A DNA stretch of 8,826 nucleotides from an uncultured Saprospiraceae bacterium (GCA_937967535.1 CALCMV010000042.1:1-8826), one strand, 5' to 3'. Shown: positions 1 to 5,891, counted from the stretch's first letter. The notes: generated from the letters alone by a model not told the origin. Translations and numbers: made by a program.

Positions 1-13
1 TGCTAAACCTACA

Positions 14-45
14 TTTACTCATTTTATCATTTATTCATCTACTCA
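14..45. repeat. degenerate 8-bp tandem repeat before folA
   Basis: Four consecutive 8-mers are variants of TTTAYTCA (TTTACTCA, TTTTATCA, TTTATTCA, TCTACTCA), followed by a looser TTCATTATCA. The array ends about 20 bp before the folA start. Similar TTCAT/ATTCA-rich stretches precede other starts in this window, so this looks like a local form of an upstream low-complexity sequence rather than an operator. Confidence 0.5.
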
Positions 46-64
46 TTCATTATCAACGTCACAT

Positions 65-559
65 ATGATTATATCAGCTATCGTAGCGATGTCCCAAAAT
101 CGTGTCATCGGAAAAGACAATAAAATTCCGTGGCATCTGCCCGCAGACTTAAAATATTTTAAGAAAACAACGCTCAACCACCATATTATTTTGGGTAGAA
201 AGTGCTACGAATCTATAGGCAGACCACTACCTAAACGCACCAATATAATAGTGACGCGAAATAAGAATTACAAAGCAAAGGGTTGTATCATTATCGGGTC
301 AATCCAAGAGGCACTCGAATATTCCCGCAATCAAAAACAAGCTGAAGTATTTATAGCAGGAGGTGGACAGATTTATGAGCAAAGTATAAAGTTGTGGGAC
401 AAGCTATACCTGACAGAAGTAGCCGCAGAAGTAGAAGGGGACATATACTTCCCCGAAATACCTGATAAACAATGGACTATGATAAGTAAAAAACCTTATT
501 TGAAAGATGAAATTAACCCTTATGACTACATATTCAAAATATATGAGCGTAAAAAATAA
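65..559 (+). CDS. folA: dihydrofolate reductase
   Basis: Reduces 7,8-dihydrofolate to tetrahydrofolate with NADPH in the cytoplasm, supplying one-carbon carriers for thymidylate, purine and methionine synthesis. The 164 residues match the usual ~160 of chromosomal bacterial DHFR. Visible family marks are the N-terminal ISAIVAMSQNRVIG strand and Met20-type loop, PWHLPADLKYFKK with the catalytic acid at D28, GRKCYESIGRPLP (residues 44-56), the cofactor-binding GGGQIY (99-104), and LYLTEV followed by GDIYFP (about 114-130). One oddity is Cys47, where most family members have Thr in the GR-x-T NADPH-contact motif. The ATG at 65 is the natural start because the protein begins directly with the first beta strand. 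No Shine-Dalgarno sequence precedes it, which is normal for Bacteroidota. thyA, a frequent neighbour, is not seen here but could lie to the left. Confidence 0.97.
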   Translation: MIISAIVAMSQNRVIGKDNKIPWHLPADLKYFKKTTLNHHIILGRKCYESIGRPLPKRTNIIVTRNKNYKAKGCIIIGSIQEALEYSRNQKQAEVFIAGGGQIYEQSIKLWDKLYLTEVAAEVEGDIYFPEIPDKQWTMISKKPYLKDEINPYDYIFKIYERKK

Positions 560-693
560 GTCTTCTATTTTAACCAACTATTTACTTTTGGTGTAATTTT
601 TGGTATATTTGCATCTAAGCACTACTCTCACATACAACATTAGGTTCTTGTCTAAACTCAATAATTTTTTAAAATTTTTTTTATAAAAAGGAT

Positions 694-722
694 TTTGATT
701 CAGGACAATTATGCTATCTTTG
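694..722 (+). promoter_or_regulatory. Bacteroidota-type promoter with no clear gene behind it
   Basis: TTTG at 694-697 is followed after 17 bp by TATCTTTG at 715-722, a full match to the Bacteroidota -33 (TTG) / -7 (TAnnTTTG) pattern. Transcription would begin near 729. The nearest ordinary gene starts about 510 bp later, so the transcript is either a long leader or a separate small RNA. The match is seen directly; activity is inferred. Confidence 0.5.
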
Positions 723-728
723 TGTCAG

Positions 729-985
729 ATTTCAAAAATGGATAATGAAGCAATTGATTTAGAGGTGACTTTTTGATGTCTTACAGTCTCACTATCATAA
801 GGATTCGACTTTTATCTCTCATGTTGTATTCCAACTAAGCACTCATACTATATAAATATTAGTCAAAAATGTGACATCTAATTTAGAGCATAGATTAGTA
901 TTGCATACTTATGATTAGATGGGGAATGACTGATAAGTTGATGATTATTGCAAGATTTAATTAAATAGTTAACTATTTTTTTTTG
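729..985 (+). ncRNA. candidate small RNA or long leader
   Basis: This interval is defined by the promoter match just upstream and by the palindrome plus T run at 963-984 acting as a possible end. Inside it, CATCTAAT (875-882) can pair with ATTAGATG (914-921), enclosing a smaller CATA/TATG hairpin. It matches no RNA family that I recognise (not tmRNA, SRP RNA or RNase P by eye). The folds are AT-rich and could be chance, so this is only a candidate. Confidence 0.25.
963..984 (+). terminator. weak terminator-like palindrome with T run
   Basis: AAATAGTTAACTATTT is a perfect 16-bp palindrome (6-bp arms around TTAA) running into a stretch of nine T's. The stem has only one G-C pair per arm, so termination would be weak. 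It would end a transcript from the promoter at 694-722. Confidence 0.3.
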
Positions 986-1167
986 ACTATAAAACAATTT
1001 TTCTGCAAGATTATCAATTAATTATTCATTAGTATATAGTAGAAAGCGAATTATTTTTTGTTTTTCTTTTTTTATATAAGGAATAAACTTATATTGCAAC
1101 TCAAAAATATAGTCCTAAGTCCAAAACTGTGATATATACATTTTTTAAAGATGATGTTATTTCTTGG

Positions 1168-1196
1168 TTTTGACTTGACTTTTTTAAGTAATTTTA
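1168..1196 (+). promoter_or_regulatory. possible promoter of the T9SS protein gene
   Basis: TTTTG (1168-1172) precedes TAATTTTA (1189-1196) by 16 bp. The -7 element misses the final G of TAnnTTTG. It would give a leader of about 30 nt before the ATG at 1236. The match is imperfect and lies in AT-rich DNA, where chance hits are common. Confidence 0.3.
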
Positions 1197-1235
1197 TGTT
1201 ACTTTAGGTTTCATTAAAGCGAAAAATTTATACTT

Positions 1236-2150
1236 ATGGCCAATAATTTTACTAACCTGAAAAGGTTATTGCTTGCATTTATTATTGTATGCATGGCAGG
1301 TATCAGTGTATTAACTGCACAACCACAAGAAGCAGTATGCCCTGACATTGAGGTACTTGATGACGGTACAGTTATTTTCACATTCCCCGGTCCTGCGGGT
1401 GGAGGAGATTTCCCTATATCGGGTATCGGTACAGGTCCGGGCTTTCCGGCAAGTACCATCTTTACAGGTTCCGGTTCTTTTAATGGTGACAACACCGTAT
1501 TTACTTTTGAACCTAACCAACCTTTTCCAGACATGCTCTCCGGTACAATGGTTATAGATTTTACAGGTACAGGTTTCATTGTCTGTGATTATGTAGATGG
1601 TATACTTCCACTTACTTTAGTAAGTTTCACCGGATATACCACAGATAGAAATACCAATACACTTGAATGGGTAACTGCCAGTGAATCCAATACTGCATGG
1701 ATTTTGCTTGAGCGTTCCTCTGATGCTGTTAACTGGGGCTTAGTTGAGCGTCTTCCTGCTCAGGGTTGGTCTTCTGAATTGGTTCAATATTCAGCCGAAG
1801 ATTTAGCTCCTTACTTATTGACTTACTACCGTCTTCGAATTGTTGATTTAGACGGTGCAGAATACTTCTCAAATGTAATTGCATTGGAGCGTAATACCAT
1901 AAGTGGTGTCACAGTAACTCCTGTACCTGCAAGTGAAGAAGTTCAAATGATTTACGAAGCAGTTGGAGATGGTGAAATCAGTATCTCTATCGTTGATGTA
2001 GTAGGTCGTCAGGTAGTCAGTGAAAGAATGCAAATAACAGAAGGTTTGAATACCAAGACAATTGATATTCGCAACTTGGCAGTTGGTCTTTACTATCTCA
2101 CTGTAGATGATGGTGAAGATTCACACACCCAACGAATCATTAAGCAATAA
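1236..2150 (+). CDS. secreted protein with T9SS type A C-terminal sorting domain
   Basis: A 304-residue exported protein. Residues 1-28 are a Sec signal peptide (Asn/Lys/Arg N-region, hydrophobic LLLAFIIVCMAGISVLTA) with probable cleavage before Gln29. Residues 29-123 form a Gly/Pro/Thr-rich, beta-prone segment with Cys35 and Cys117 that I do not recognise. Residues 124-222 (from LPLTLVSFTGYT through LEWVTASESNTAW to YYRLRIVDLDG and FSNVIAL) match the Ig/fibronectin-like module that commonly precedes Bacteroidota sorting domains. Residues 223-304 have the type A sorting-domain pattern (PVPASEEVQM, IVDVVGRQV, LNTKTIDIRNLAVGLYYLTV, RIIKQ). The usual PNPA is PVPA here. The protein is expected to cross the outer membrane by T9SS and be surface-attached or released. 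Its ligand or activity is unknown. The gene stands alone and ends in an intrinsic terminator. Confidence 0.9.
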   Translation: MANNFTNLKRLLLAFIIVCMAGISVLTAQPQEAVCPDIEVLDDGTVIFTFPGPAGGGDFPISGIGTGPGFPASTIFTGSGSFNGDNTVFTFEPNQPFPDMLSGTMVIDFTGTGFIVCDYVDGILPLTLVSFTGYTTDRNTNTLEWVTASESNTAWILLERSSDAVNWGLVERLPAQGWSSELVQYSAEDLAPYLLTYYRLRIVDLDGAEYFSNVIALERNTISGVTVTPVPASEEVQMIYEAVGDGEISISIVDVVGRQVVSERMQITEGLNTKTIDIRNLAVGLYYLTVDDGEDSHTQRIIKQ

Positions 2151-2168
2151 TACTTACAATAAGATATT

Positions 2169-2200
2169 AAAAAAAGCTGTCCATACGGGCAGCTTTTTTT
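2169..2200 (+). terminator. intrinsic terminator after the T9SS protein gene
   Basis: AAAAAAAGCTGTCC and GGGCAGCTTTTTTT pair around an ATAC loop. The stem has a 7-bp GC-containing core with one G.U and is flanked by seven A-T pairs, so it may also work from the other strand. It lies 19 bp after the stop codon. Confidence 0.9.
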
Positions 2201-2276
2201 GTTTGTATAGGGTTGAATAATAATTTATGCGATACCGATTATTGAAAATGGTATAGTTTCTGTTTATAACAACAAA

Positions 2277-2439
2277 TAAGTGGTTAAGTATAAATAATCG
2301 ACACTATTAGGACAATATATTTTTTCGTTAGACAAAGCTCATTTTGAGGATTATAGCCGAGCTACATGACGAAAAATAGCTGAAGTATAACGGAAAAAGA
2401 TATGTACTATGGTATCGATTATTTGTGCTTAACCACTTA
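2277..2439 (+). repeat. 163-bp nested inverted repeat (MITE-like or structured RNA)
   Basis: Arms 2277-2301 and 2415-2439 pair over 25 positions with no mismatch if G.U is allowed (23 Watson-Crick, 2 G.U). Pairing resumes at 2303-2307 / 2409-2413. Inside, 2321-2330 pairs with 2367-2376 (10 bp, one G.U) and AGCTC (2336-2340) with GAGCT (2359-2363). The ends read TA-AGTGG...CCACT-TA, compatible with a TA target duplication. It sits between the terminator of the preceding gene and the DUF922 gene, ending 30 bp before that start. No protein is encoded. Confidence 0.8.
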
Positions 2440-2469
2440 AATTCATTTATTCAAAATTCATAATTAATT

Positions 2470-3030
2470 ATGAGACTTATATCCATAGCTTTCCTACTAT
2501 CAATACTTGCCTTTACCACCATTAATAAAGCTGATGAACCTGCTACAAAACCACATAAAATTCATTGGTGCGAAGGAGACCAATTGAAATGGAATGACTT
2601 CAAAGGTCGTGTTCCTGCCATGTCTTCCAGTGCTGCACAAACCGCCTACGAAATTGGTTTTGATATAGATATGGATGGGCGTGAATTTGAATTTATAGTC
2701 ACCTGCAATTTTTTACCACACAAATCATGGGTCAGAAAAAAAGATGCCAACGACCACATCTTACGCCACGAACAACTGCACTTTGACATCGCCGAAATCT
2801 ATGCCCGCAAGATGCGGAAAGAACTCAAAGAAACACATATCACCGTCAATAATCTGCAATCAAAAGCCGATAAAATTTACGAAAAAAACTGGAACGCCCT
2901 CACCAAAATGCAACGCGACTACGACCGCGAAACCAACCACAGCATCAATAAAAAAGAACAAGCCGAATGGGATGCCAAGATTACAAAATTGTTGGAAGAA
3001 AATTTGAAATACACTTCCAAGTGTCACTAG
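2470..3030 (+). CDS. DUF922-type putative secreted zinc metalloprotease
   Basis: A 186-residue protein with a short N-terminal signal segment (MRLISIAFLLSILAFTTI) ending around residue 18-21, so probably exported to the periplasm. The mature part starts with IHWCEGDQLKWNDFKGRVP (31-49), the W-x-DF-x-G pattern typical of DUF922 proteins. At 99-106, RHEQLHFD gives an HExxH zinc-peptidase motif (His100, Glu101, His104). A C-terminal helical part has MQRDYDRETNHS (147-158) and a Q-x-x-W segment, also typical of the family; His157 is a plausible third metal ligand. The family is annotated as putative zinc-dependent protease from its motif, and I know of no established substrate. The ATG at 2470 follows an AT-rich ATTCA-type leader. 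The gene converges on the metallo-hydrolase gene downstream. Confidence 0.85.
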   Translation: MRLISIAFLLSILAFTTINKADEPATKPHKIHWCEGDQLKWNDFKGRVPAMSSSAAQTAYEIGFDIDMDGREFEFIVTCNFLPHKSWVRKKDANDHILRHEQLHFDIAEIYARKMRKELKETHITVNNLQSKADKIYEKNWNALTKMQRDYDRETNHSINKKEQAEWDAKITKLLEENLKYTSKCH

Positions 3031-3043
3031 GCACTTAGTAATT

Positions 3044-3073
3044 TTTTGAAAACAACAGTTGTCGATAAATTTG
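3044..3073 (+). promoter_or_regulatory. promoter-like pair pointing into the 3' end of the metallo-hydrolase gene
   Basis: TTTTG (3044-3048), 17 bp, then TAAATTTG (3066-3073) matches the Bacteroidota -33/-7 pattern. It lies between convergent genes, so a transcript from it (start near 3080) would run antisense to the gene at 3163-4119. No protein of useful length follows on the + strand, despite the GAAGGAGG at 3093-3100. Confidence 0.4.
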
Positions 3074-3110
3074 CAATATTGGCTATCTCTTCGAAGGAGG
3101 CTTAAATTTG

Positions 3111-3129
3111 TCCCGTATAGCTATCGGGA
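3111..3129. repeat. palindrome family copy A (possible bidirectional terminator)
   Basis: TCCCG-T-ATAGCTATCGGGA is an 18-bp perfect palindrome of the form TCCCGATAnnTATCGGGA interrupted by one extra T. It is preceded by AAATTTG, as in the copies at 5874-5891 (other strand) and 8455-8472. It sits between convergent stop codons, a natural place for a shared transcription end, though no long T run follows. Confidence 0.7.
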
Positions 3130-3139
3130 GAACTTATTC

Positions 3140-3157
3140 TTAAACTTAAACTTAAAC
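3140..3157. repeat. TTAAAC hexamer, three perfect tandem copies
   Basis: TTAAAC is repeated three times just after the stop codon of the metallo-hydrolase gene (read on the - strand). Similar TTRAAYTT sequence forms the first codons of galT at 8391-8430. Confidence 0.7.
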
Positions 3158-3162
3158 TTTAC

Positions 3163-4119
3163 TTACGATTGATAGGCTTCTTTGAATTCCTTAACCAACT
3201 CCTGCACATCATTCTCATTATATTTTCTCGAAAAATGAACGGGAACTGCATCCCGCACGCCACACTCACGCATTATGCGTCCTGATGCCTGCGAGTAGCT
3301 GTGATAATTGGCTTCTGCAAATGTTTTATCTTCCAATTTGTAAAAACTTTCGATAAATACCTTATCACAATCAGAAAACAAAGCTTTGATTTTAGCCTGA
3401 TTTTCGGGGCTTGGCGCATGATCCATGATGATGCCGAATGTATGACCTTTTTTGATGTCAAGTAAATAGAAAAGGTCTTTAGCGGCGTAGCTTTTCCCTT
3501 CAATGATGATTTCATTATCAGGTATTTTCTGTTCAAAAGCTGTTTTCAATTCGCGTACCCAGGCACCGCCTCTAAAATCACTTTTCGACAAATCAATTTT
3601 CACCGTATCCATTTCCTGAAACAAATACGCGACAGAATCGATTTTGTGGTCTAATATGGTAAAATTCACTTGGAAACGCTCATTCCCGAAAATCGTATTT
3701 TCATGGATAAAACCCGTTTTGCGAAGTTCCCATTCAGGAGGTTCAATTTCGTAAATGTTGATTCCATGCTCACTGACGATTTCCCGAATCTCATAAGCAA
3801 AGGATCCTGCTTCAATCAAATTCCAAGTATAAGCCCCGATTTTAGATTGCACCTGACGAGCAATACCCTCCGGTCCGCAAATCACTACTTTCTTCTCAAT
3901 ACCGATTTGATGCCTGAGTATAGTATCAAAATTCACAAAATGGTCAATATGCGTATGGCTGATAAAAACAGCCTGAGTATTTTGGCAGTCCTTGACACTC
4001 AACAAACTCGCATCACCACACTCACAAATATAGTGTAGTGTGTGATTGTCTAACTTAATCAGAATACAAATATCTTCGTTGGGCAAACTTTTTAATTCCG
4101 GTAAAAACATGATAAACAT
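3163..4119 (-). CDS. ribonuclease Z-like metallo-beta-lactamase-fold hydrolase
   Basis: A 318-residue protein with no signal peptide, so cytoplasmic. It carries the full metal-ligand series of the RNase Z-like branch of the metallo-beta-lactamase fold: SHTHIDH (His55, His57, Asp59, His60), LDH (His158), the bridging Asp in IIMDHA (Asp233) and the closing VHFSRKY (His295). A YHSYSQASGRIMRE segment with His273 resembles the H-x-T/S...A block before the last ligand in tRNase Z. Canonical RNase Z has HxHGDH; here it is HTHIDH. The order and spacing favour an RNase Z relative (tRNA 3' processing or related phosphodiesterase), but another hydrolase activity is possible, so no symbol is given. ATG at 4119 and ATG three codons later are both acceptable starts. 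The gene is divergent from the phosphoesterase and convergent with the DUF922 gene. Confidence 0.9.
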   Translation of the reverse strand: MFIMFLPELKSLPNEDICILIKLDNHTLHYICECGDASLLSVKDCQNTQAVFISHTHIDHFVNFDTILRHQIGIEKKVVICGPEGIARQVQSKIGAYTWNLIEAGSFAYEIREIVSEHGINIYEIEPPEWELRKTGFIHENTIFGNERFQVNFTILDHKIDSVAYLFQEMDTVKIDLSKSDFRGGAWVRELKTAFEQKIPDNEIIIEGKSYAAKDLFYLLDIKKGHTFGIIMDHAPSPENQAKIKALFSDCDKVFIESFYKLEDKTFAEANYHSYSQASGRIMRECGVRDAVPVHFSRKYNENDVQELVKEFKEAYQS

Positions 4120-4254
4120 TTATGAATGATAAACCACTAACGATTTTGAGGATAAAAACGTTCACATGCAGTCAGGCAACCCACAACTCGCTTTCTTCAT
4201 CTTAATTTAACGTTATTTTATCGAATTTCACTAACAATTCGCACAGCTTGGTGT

Positions 4255-4262
4255 TACCTTTA
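4255..4262 (+). promoter_or_regulatory. possible -7 element for the phosphoesterase gene
   Basis: TACCTTTA matches TAnnTTTG in all but the last base. No well-placed TTG is visible about 17-20 bp upstream. If used, transcription would start near 4269. That fits translation from the ATG at 4335 better than from the GTG at 4272, which would be almost leaderless. Confidence 0.3.
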
Positions 4263-4334
4263 CATTATTGAGTGAGCCGTTTGCGACCATTCAAGCTTCA
4301 CTCATTCACCCATGCAAAATTCACACATTTAATT

Positions 4335-5594
4335 ATGCGAGGAAGATTGACAGGCATTCTCATTATGTTTGCTTTTTATTTATTTTTGGATGTATATACT
4401 TATTTCGGACTGAAATCTTTGTTTAGCACACAACGAAATATACGGATTTTTCAAGTTGTTTATTTGCTGACGAGCCTATACATTATATTTAGTTTTTATC
4501 AGATGTATGTCGGCTATAATCAGGGGAGTTTTTTCCGAAGCGCATCGACAAATTATTATATAGGCATCATTTTTACTGCGATAATTTCTAAAATGGTCTT
4601 TGTCGGTTTTATGCTGCTGCAAGATGGTGGACGGACGATTTATGCCATATTTTCGTGGATAAGTAGTTTATTTTCAAGTGAAAATGTAGCGGGAAACCAC
4701 CTGCCTTCACGCCGAAGATTTCTGACCTTGGCGGCGACGGGCTTGGCAGCGATTCCATTGAGTACTATGTTGTACGGCATCACACGCGGCAAATATCGCT
4801 ACACCATCAAGCGCGTCAAATTAGCCTTCGAAGACCTGCCCGAAGCCTTCAACGGATTCAAAATTGTACAAATTTCTGACATTCACGCTGGTAGTCTGGA
4901 TAGCCCCGACGATGTAATACGCGGTGTACAAATGATAAATGACGAGTCGCCGGATGCCATCGTTTTTACAGGCGATTTGGTCAATTCAGATAAAAAAGAA
5001 GTCGATCCTTTTATTGATATTTTTGCTCAATTAAAAGCCAAAAACGGTAAATATGCCGTACTCGGCAACCACGACTACTACGGCGCACCCCGCGAATTCC
5101 GCAATGATAAAACACACGAATATTGGAAAGATTTCTTTGCAAAATACGAAGCAATGGGCTTCAATCTACTCAATAATGATAGTGCAAAAATTGAGCGTAA
5201 AGGCGAGCGCATCAGCATACTCGGTGTCGAAAACTGGGGCGCAGGACGCTGGTTTCCAAAACTCGGCGATTTGGATAAAGCCCTGAAAGACAGTACAAAA
5301 GACGAATTTTGTGTCCTACTCTCCCACGACCCTACACATTGGGATGAGCAAGTCATTCCGCACAAAAAGCACATTCACCTCACCCTTAGCGGACACACGC
5401 ACGGCTTCCAATTTGGTATCAATATGCCCGGCTTTAAATGGAGTCCGGCACAGTACCGCTACCAACATTGGATGGGGTTGTACGAAAAAGCAGCGCAATA
5501 CCTATATGTCAATCGTGGTTTTGGATTCCTCGCATTTCCGGGTAGAGTAGGGATGTGGCCCGAAATTACAGTGATTGAATTGGAAACTGCATAA
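4335..5594 (+). CDS. membrane-anchored calcineurin-like metallophosphoesterase
   Basis: About 419 residues from ATG 4335. The frame is open to a GTG at 4272 (440 residues), but the extra 21 residues translate an ATTCA-type leader like those before other genes here. Hydrophobic segments near residues 6-27, 39-57 and 75-95 indicate membrane anchoring. They are followed by SRRRFLTLAATGLAA (about 125-139) and a further hydrophobic run, resembling a twin-arginine signal. The rest is a phosphoesterase domain with all five motifs: SDIH (Asp182, His184), GDLVN (Asp214), GNHDY (Asn245, His246), SHDP (His331) and GHTHG (His354, His356). It belongs to the YkuE/YaeI-like branch, where some members hydrolyse lipid-linked or UDP-sugar phosphates; the substrate here is unknown. 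The catalytic domain probably faces the periplasm. The gene is divergent from the metallo-hydrolase. Confidence 0.92.
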   Translation: MRGRLTGILIMFAFYLFLDVYTYFGLKSLFSTQRNIRIFQVVYLLTSLYIIFSFYQMYVGYNQGSFFRSASTNYYIGIIFTAIISKMVFVGFMLLQDGGRTIYAIFSWISSLFSSENVAGNHLPSRRRFLTLAATGLAAIPLSTMLYGITRGKYRYTIKRVKLAFEDLPEAFNGFKIVQISDIHAGSLDSPDDVIRGVQMINDESPDAIVFTGDLVNSDKKEVDPFIDIFAQLKAKNGKYAVLGNHDYYGAPREFRNDKTHEYWKDFFAKYEAMGFNLLNNDSAKIERKGERISILGVENWGAGRWFPKLGDLDKALKDSTKDEFCVLLSHDPTHWDEQVIPHKKHIHLTLSGHTHGFQFGINMPGFKWSPAQYRYQHWMGLYEKAAQYLYVNRGFGFLAFPGRVGMWPEITVIELETA

Positions 5595-5607
5595 TTCAAT
5601 GTGTTCG

Positions 5608-5773
5608 CCAATTTTGGGTAGTGTTCGACAAAAATAGGGTAAATGATTATATGCGAGTTGCAAGGCGAATTGCTTTGTTAAAAGTGGATATTTGAGCATT
5701 CAGACAGCCATTTTTCATAAAAAAATTCGCCTTGCAACTATTCCCTATTTTACTCGAACACCTCCCAATTTTG
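5608..5773. mobile_element. MITE-like inverted-repeat element with 9-bp flanking direct repeat
   Basis: CCAATTTTG occurs at 5608-5616 and again at 5765-5773. Between them, the ends are inverted repeats: GTGTTCGA (5621-5628) with TCGAACAC (5754-5761), AAAATAGGG (5631-5639) with CCCTATTTT (5743-5751), then a perfect 16-bp pair, AGTTGCAAGGCGAATT (5656-5671) with its complement (5724-5739). The left arm carries about 13 extra bases. The loop has no reading frame of note. A non-autonomous transposable element of about 148 bp with a 9-bp target duplication is the simplest reading. The ends loosely recall IS256-type termini, but I cannot confirm the family. It may also terminate transcription from the phosphoesterase gene. 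Confidence 0.6.
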
Positions 5774-5780
5774 AATTTTG

Positions 5781-5873
5781 AATAAAAAATTTTGAATAAT
5801 AAAAAATATTTAATTTGTTAGTTTTTAATTATCAATAAAAAACAAAGTGAAATTTAAATTAATTTGTCATTCA
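5781..5873. repeat. 93-bp direct repeat, copy 1
   Basis: Aligns without gaps to 8475-8567 with 8 substitutions, 7 of them transitions. It is AT-rich and non-coding, includes AAATTTAAATTAATTTGTCAT-type sequence, and ends in TCATTCA. Weaker similarity continues to the shared GAC(A/G)AAGACATT-like stretch around 5904-5911. It lies upstream of HPPD. Confidence 0.85.
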
Positions 5874-5891
5874 TCCCGATAATTATCGGGA
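5874..5891 (-). repeat. palindrome family copy B
   Basis: TCCCGATAATTATCGGGA is a perfect 18-bp palindrome directly after the TCATTCA end of the 93-bp repeat and followed by CAAAATTT. Read on the - strand, its flanks (TCTTCG..AAATTTTG before, TGAATGA after) match those of copy C. Confidence 0.85.

Larger units (their letters stand above)
560..1235. other. 676-bp AT-rich gap between folA and the T9SS protein gene
   Basis: No credible protein gene was found on either strand. The gap holds a strong promoter-like pair at 694-722, two tiny overlapping reading frames (738-776 encoding 12 residues, and 776-838 encoding 20 residues) joined by TGATG, an 8-bp inverted repeat CATCTAAT / ATTAGATG (875-882 and 914-921), and a palindrome followed by a T run (963-984). 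A lone TATATTTG at 604-611 lacks a correctly spaced TTG. The 9-mer CTAAGCACT occurs at 615-623 and again at 835-843, bracketing the promoter. Positions 985-1165 show only AT-rich sequence with T runs. Confidence 0.6.

Noticed and set aside
604..611. TATATTTG as a promoter -7 element
   Set aside because: The nearest upstream TTG is only 13 bp away and none lies at the usual spacing.
1214..1579. 121-residue frame on the - strand
   Set aside because: Shadow of the T9SS protein gene, whose signal peptide and sorting domain are clear on the + strand.
4272..4334. GTG start for the phosphoesterase
   Set aside because: The added 21 residues translate an ATTCA-type leader seen before other genes, and the ATG at 4335 sits in the same TTTAATTATG context as the DUF922 start.
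5502..5699. 65-residue frame on the - strand
   Set aside because: Crosses the end of the phosphoesterase gene and half of the inverted-repeat element; no motif.
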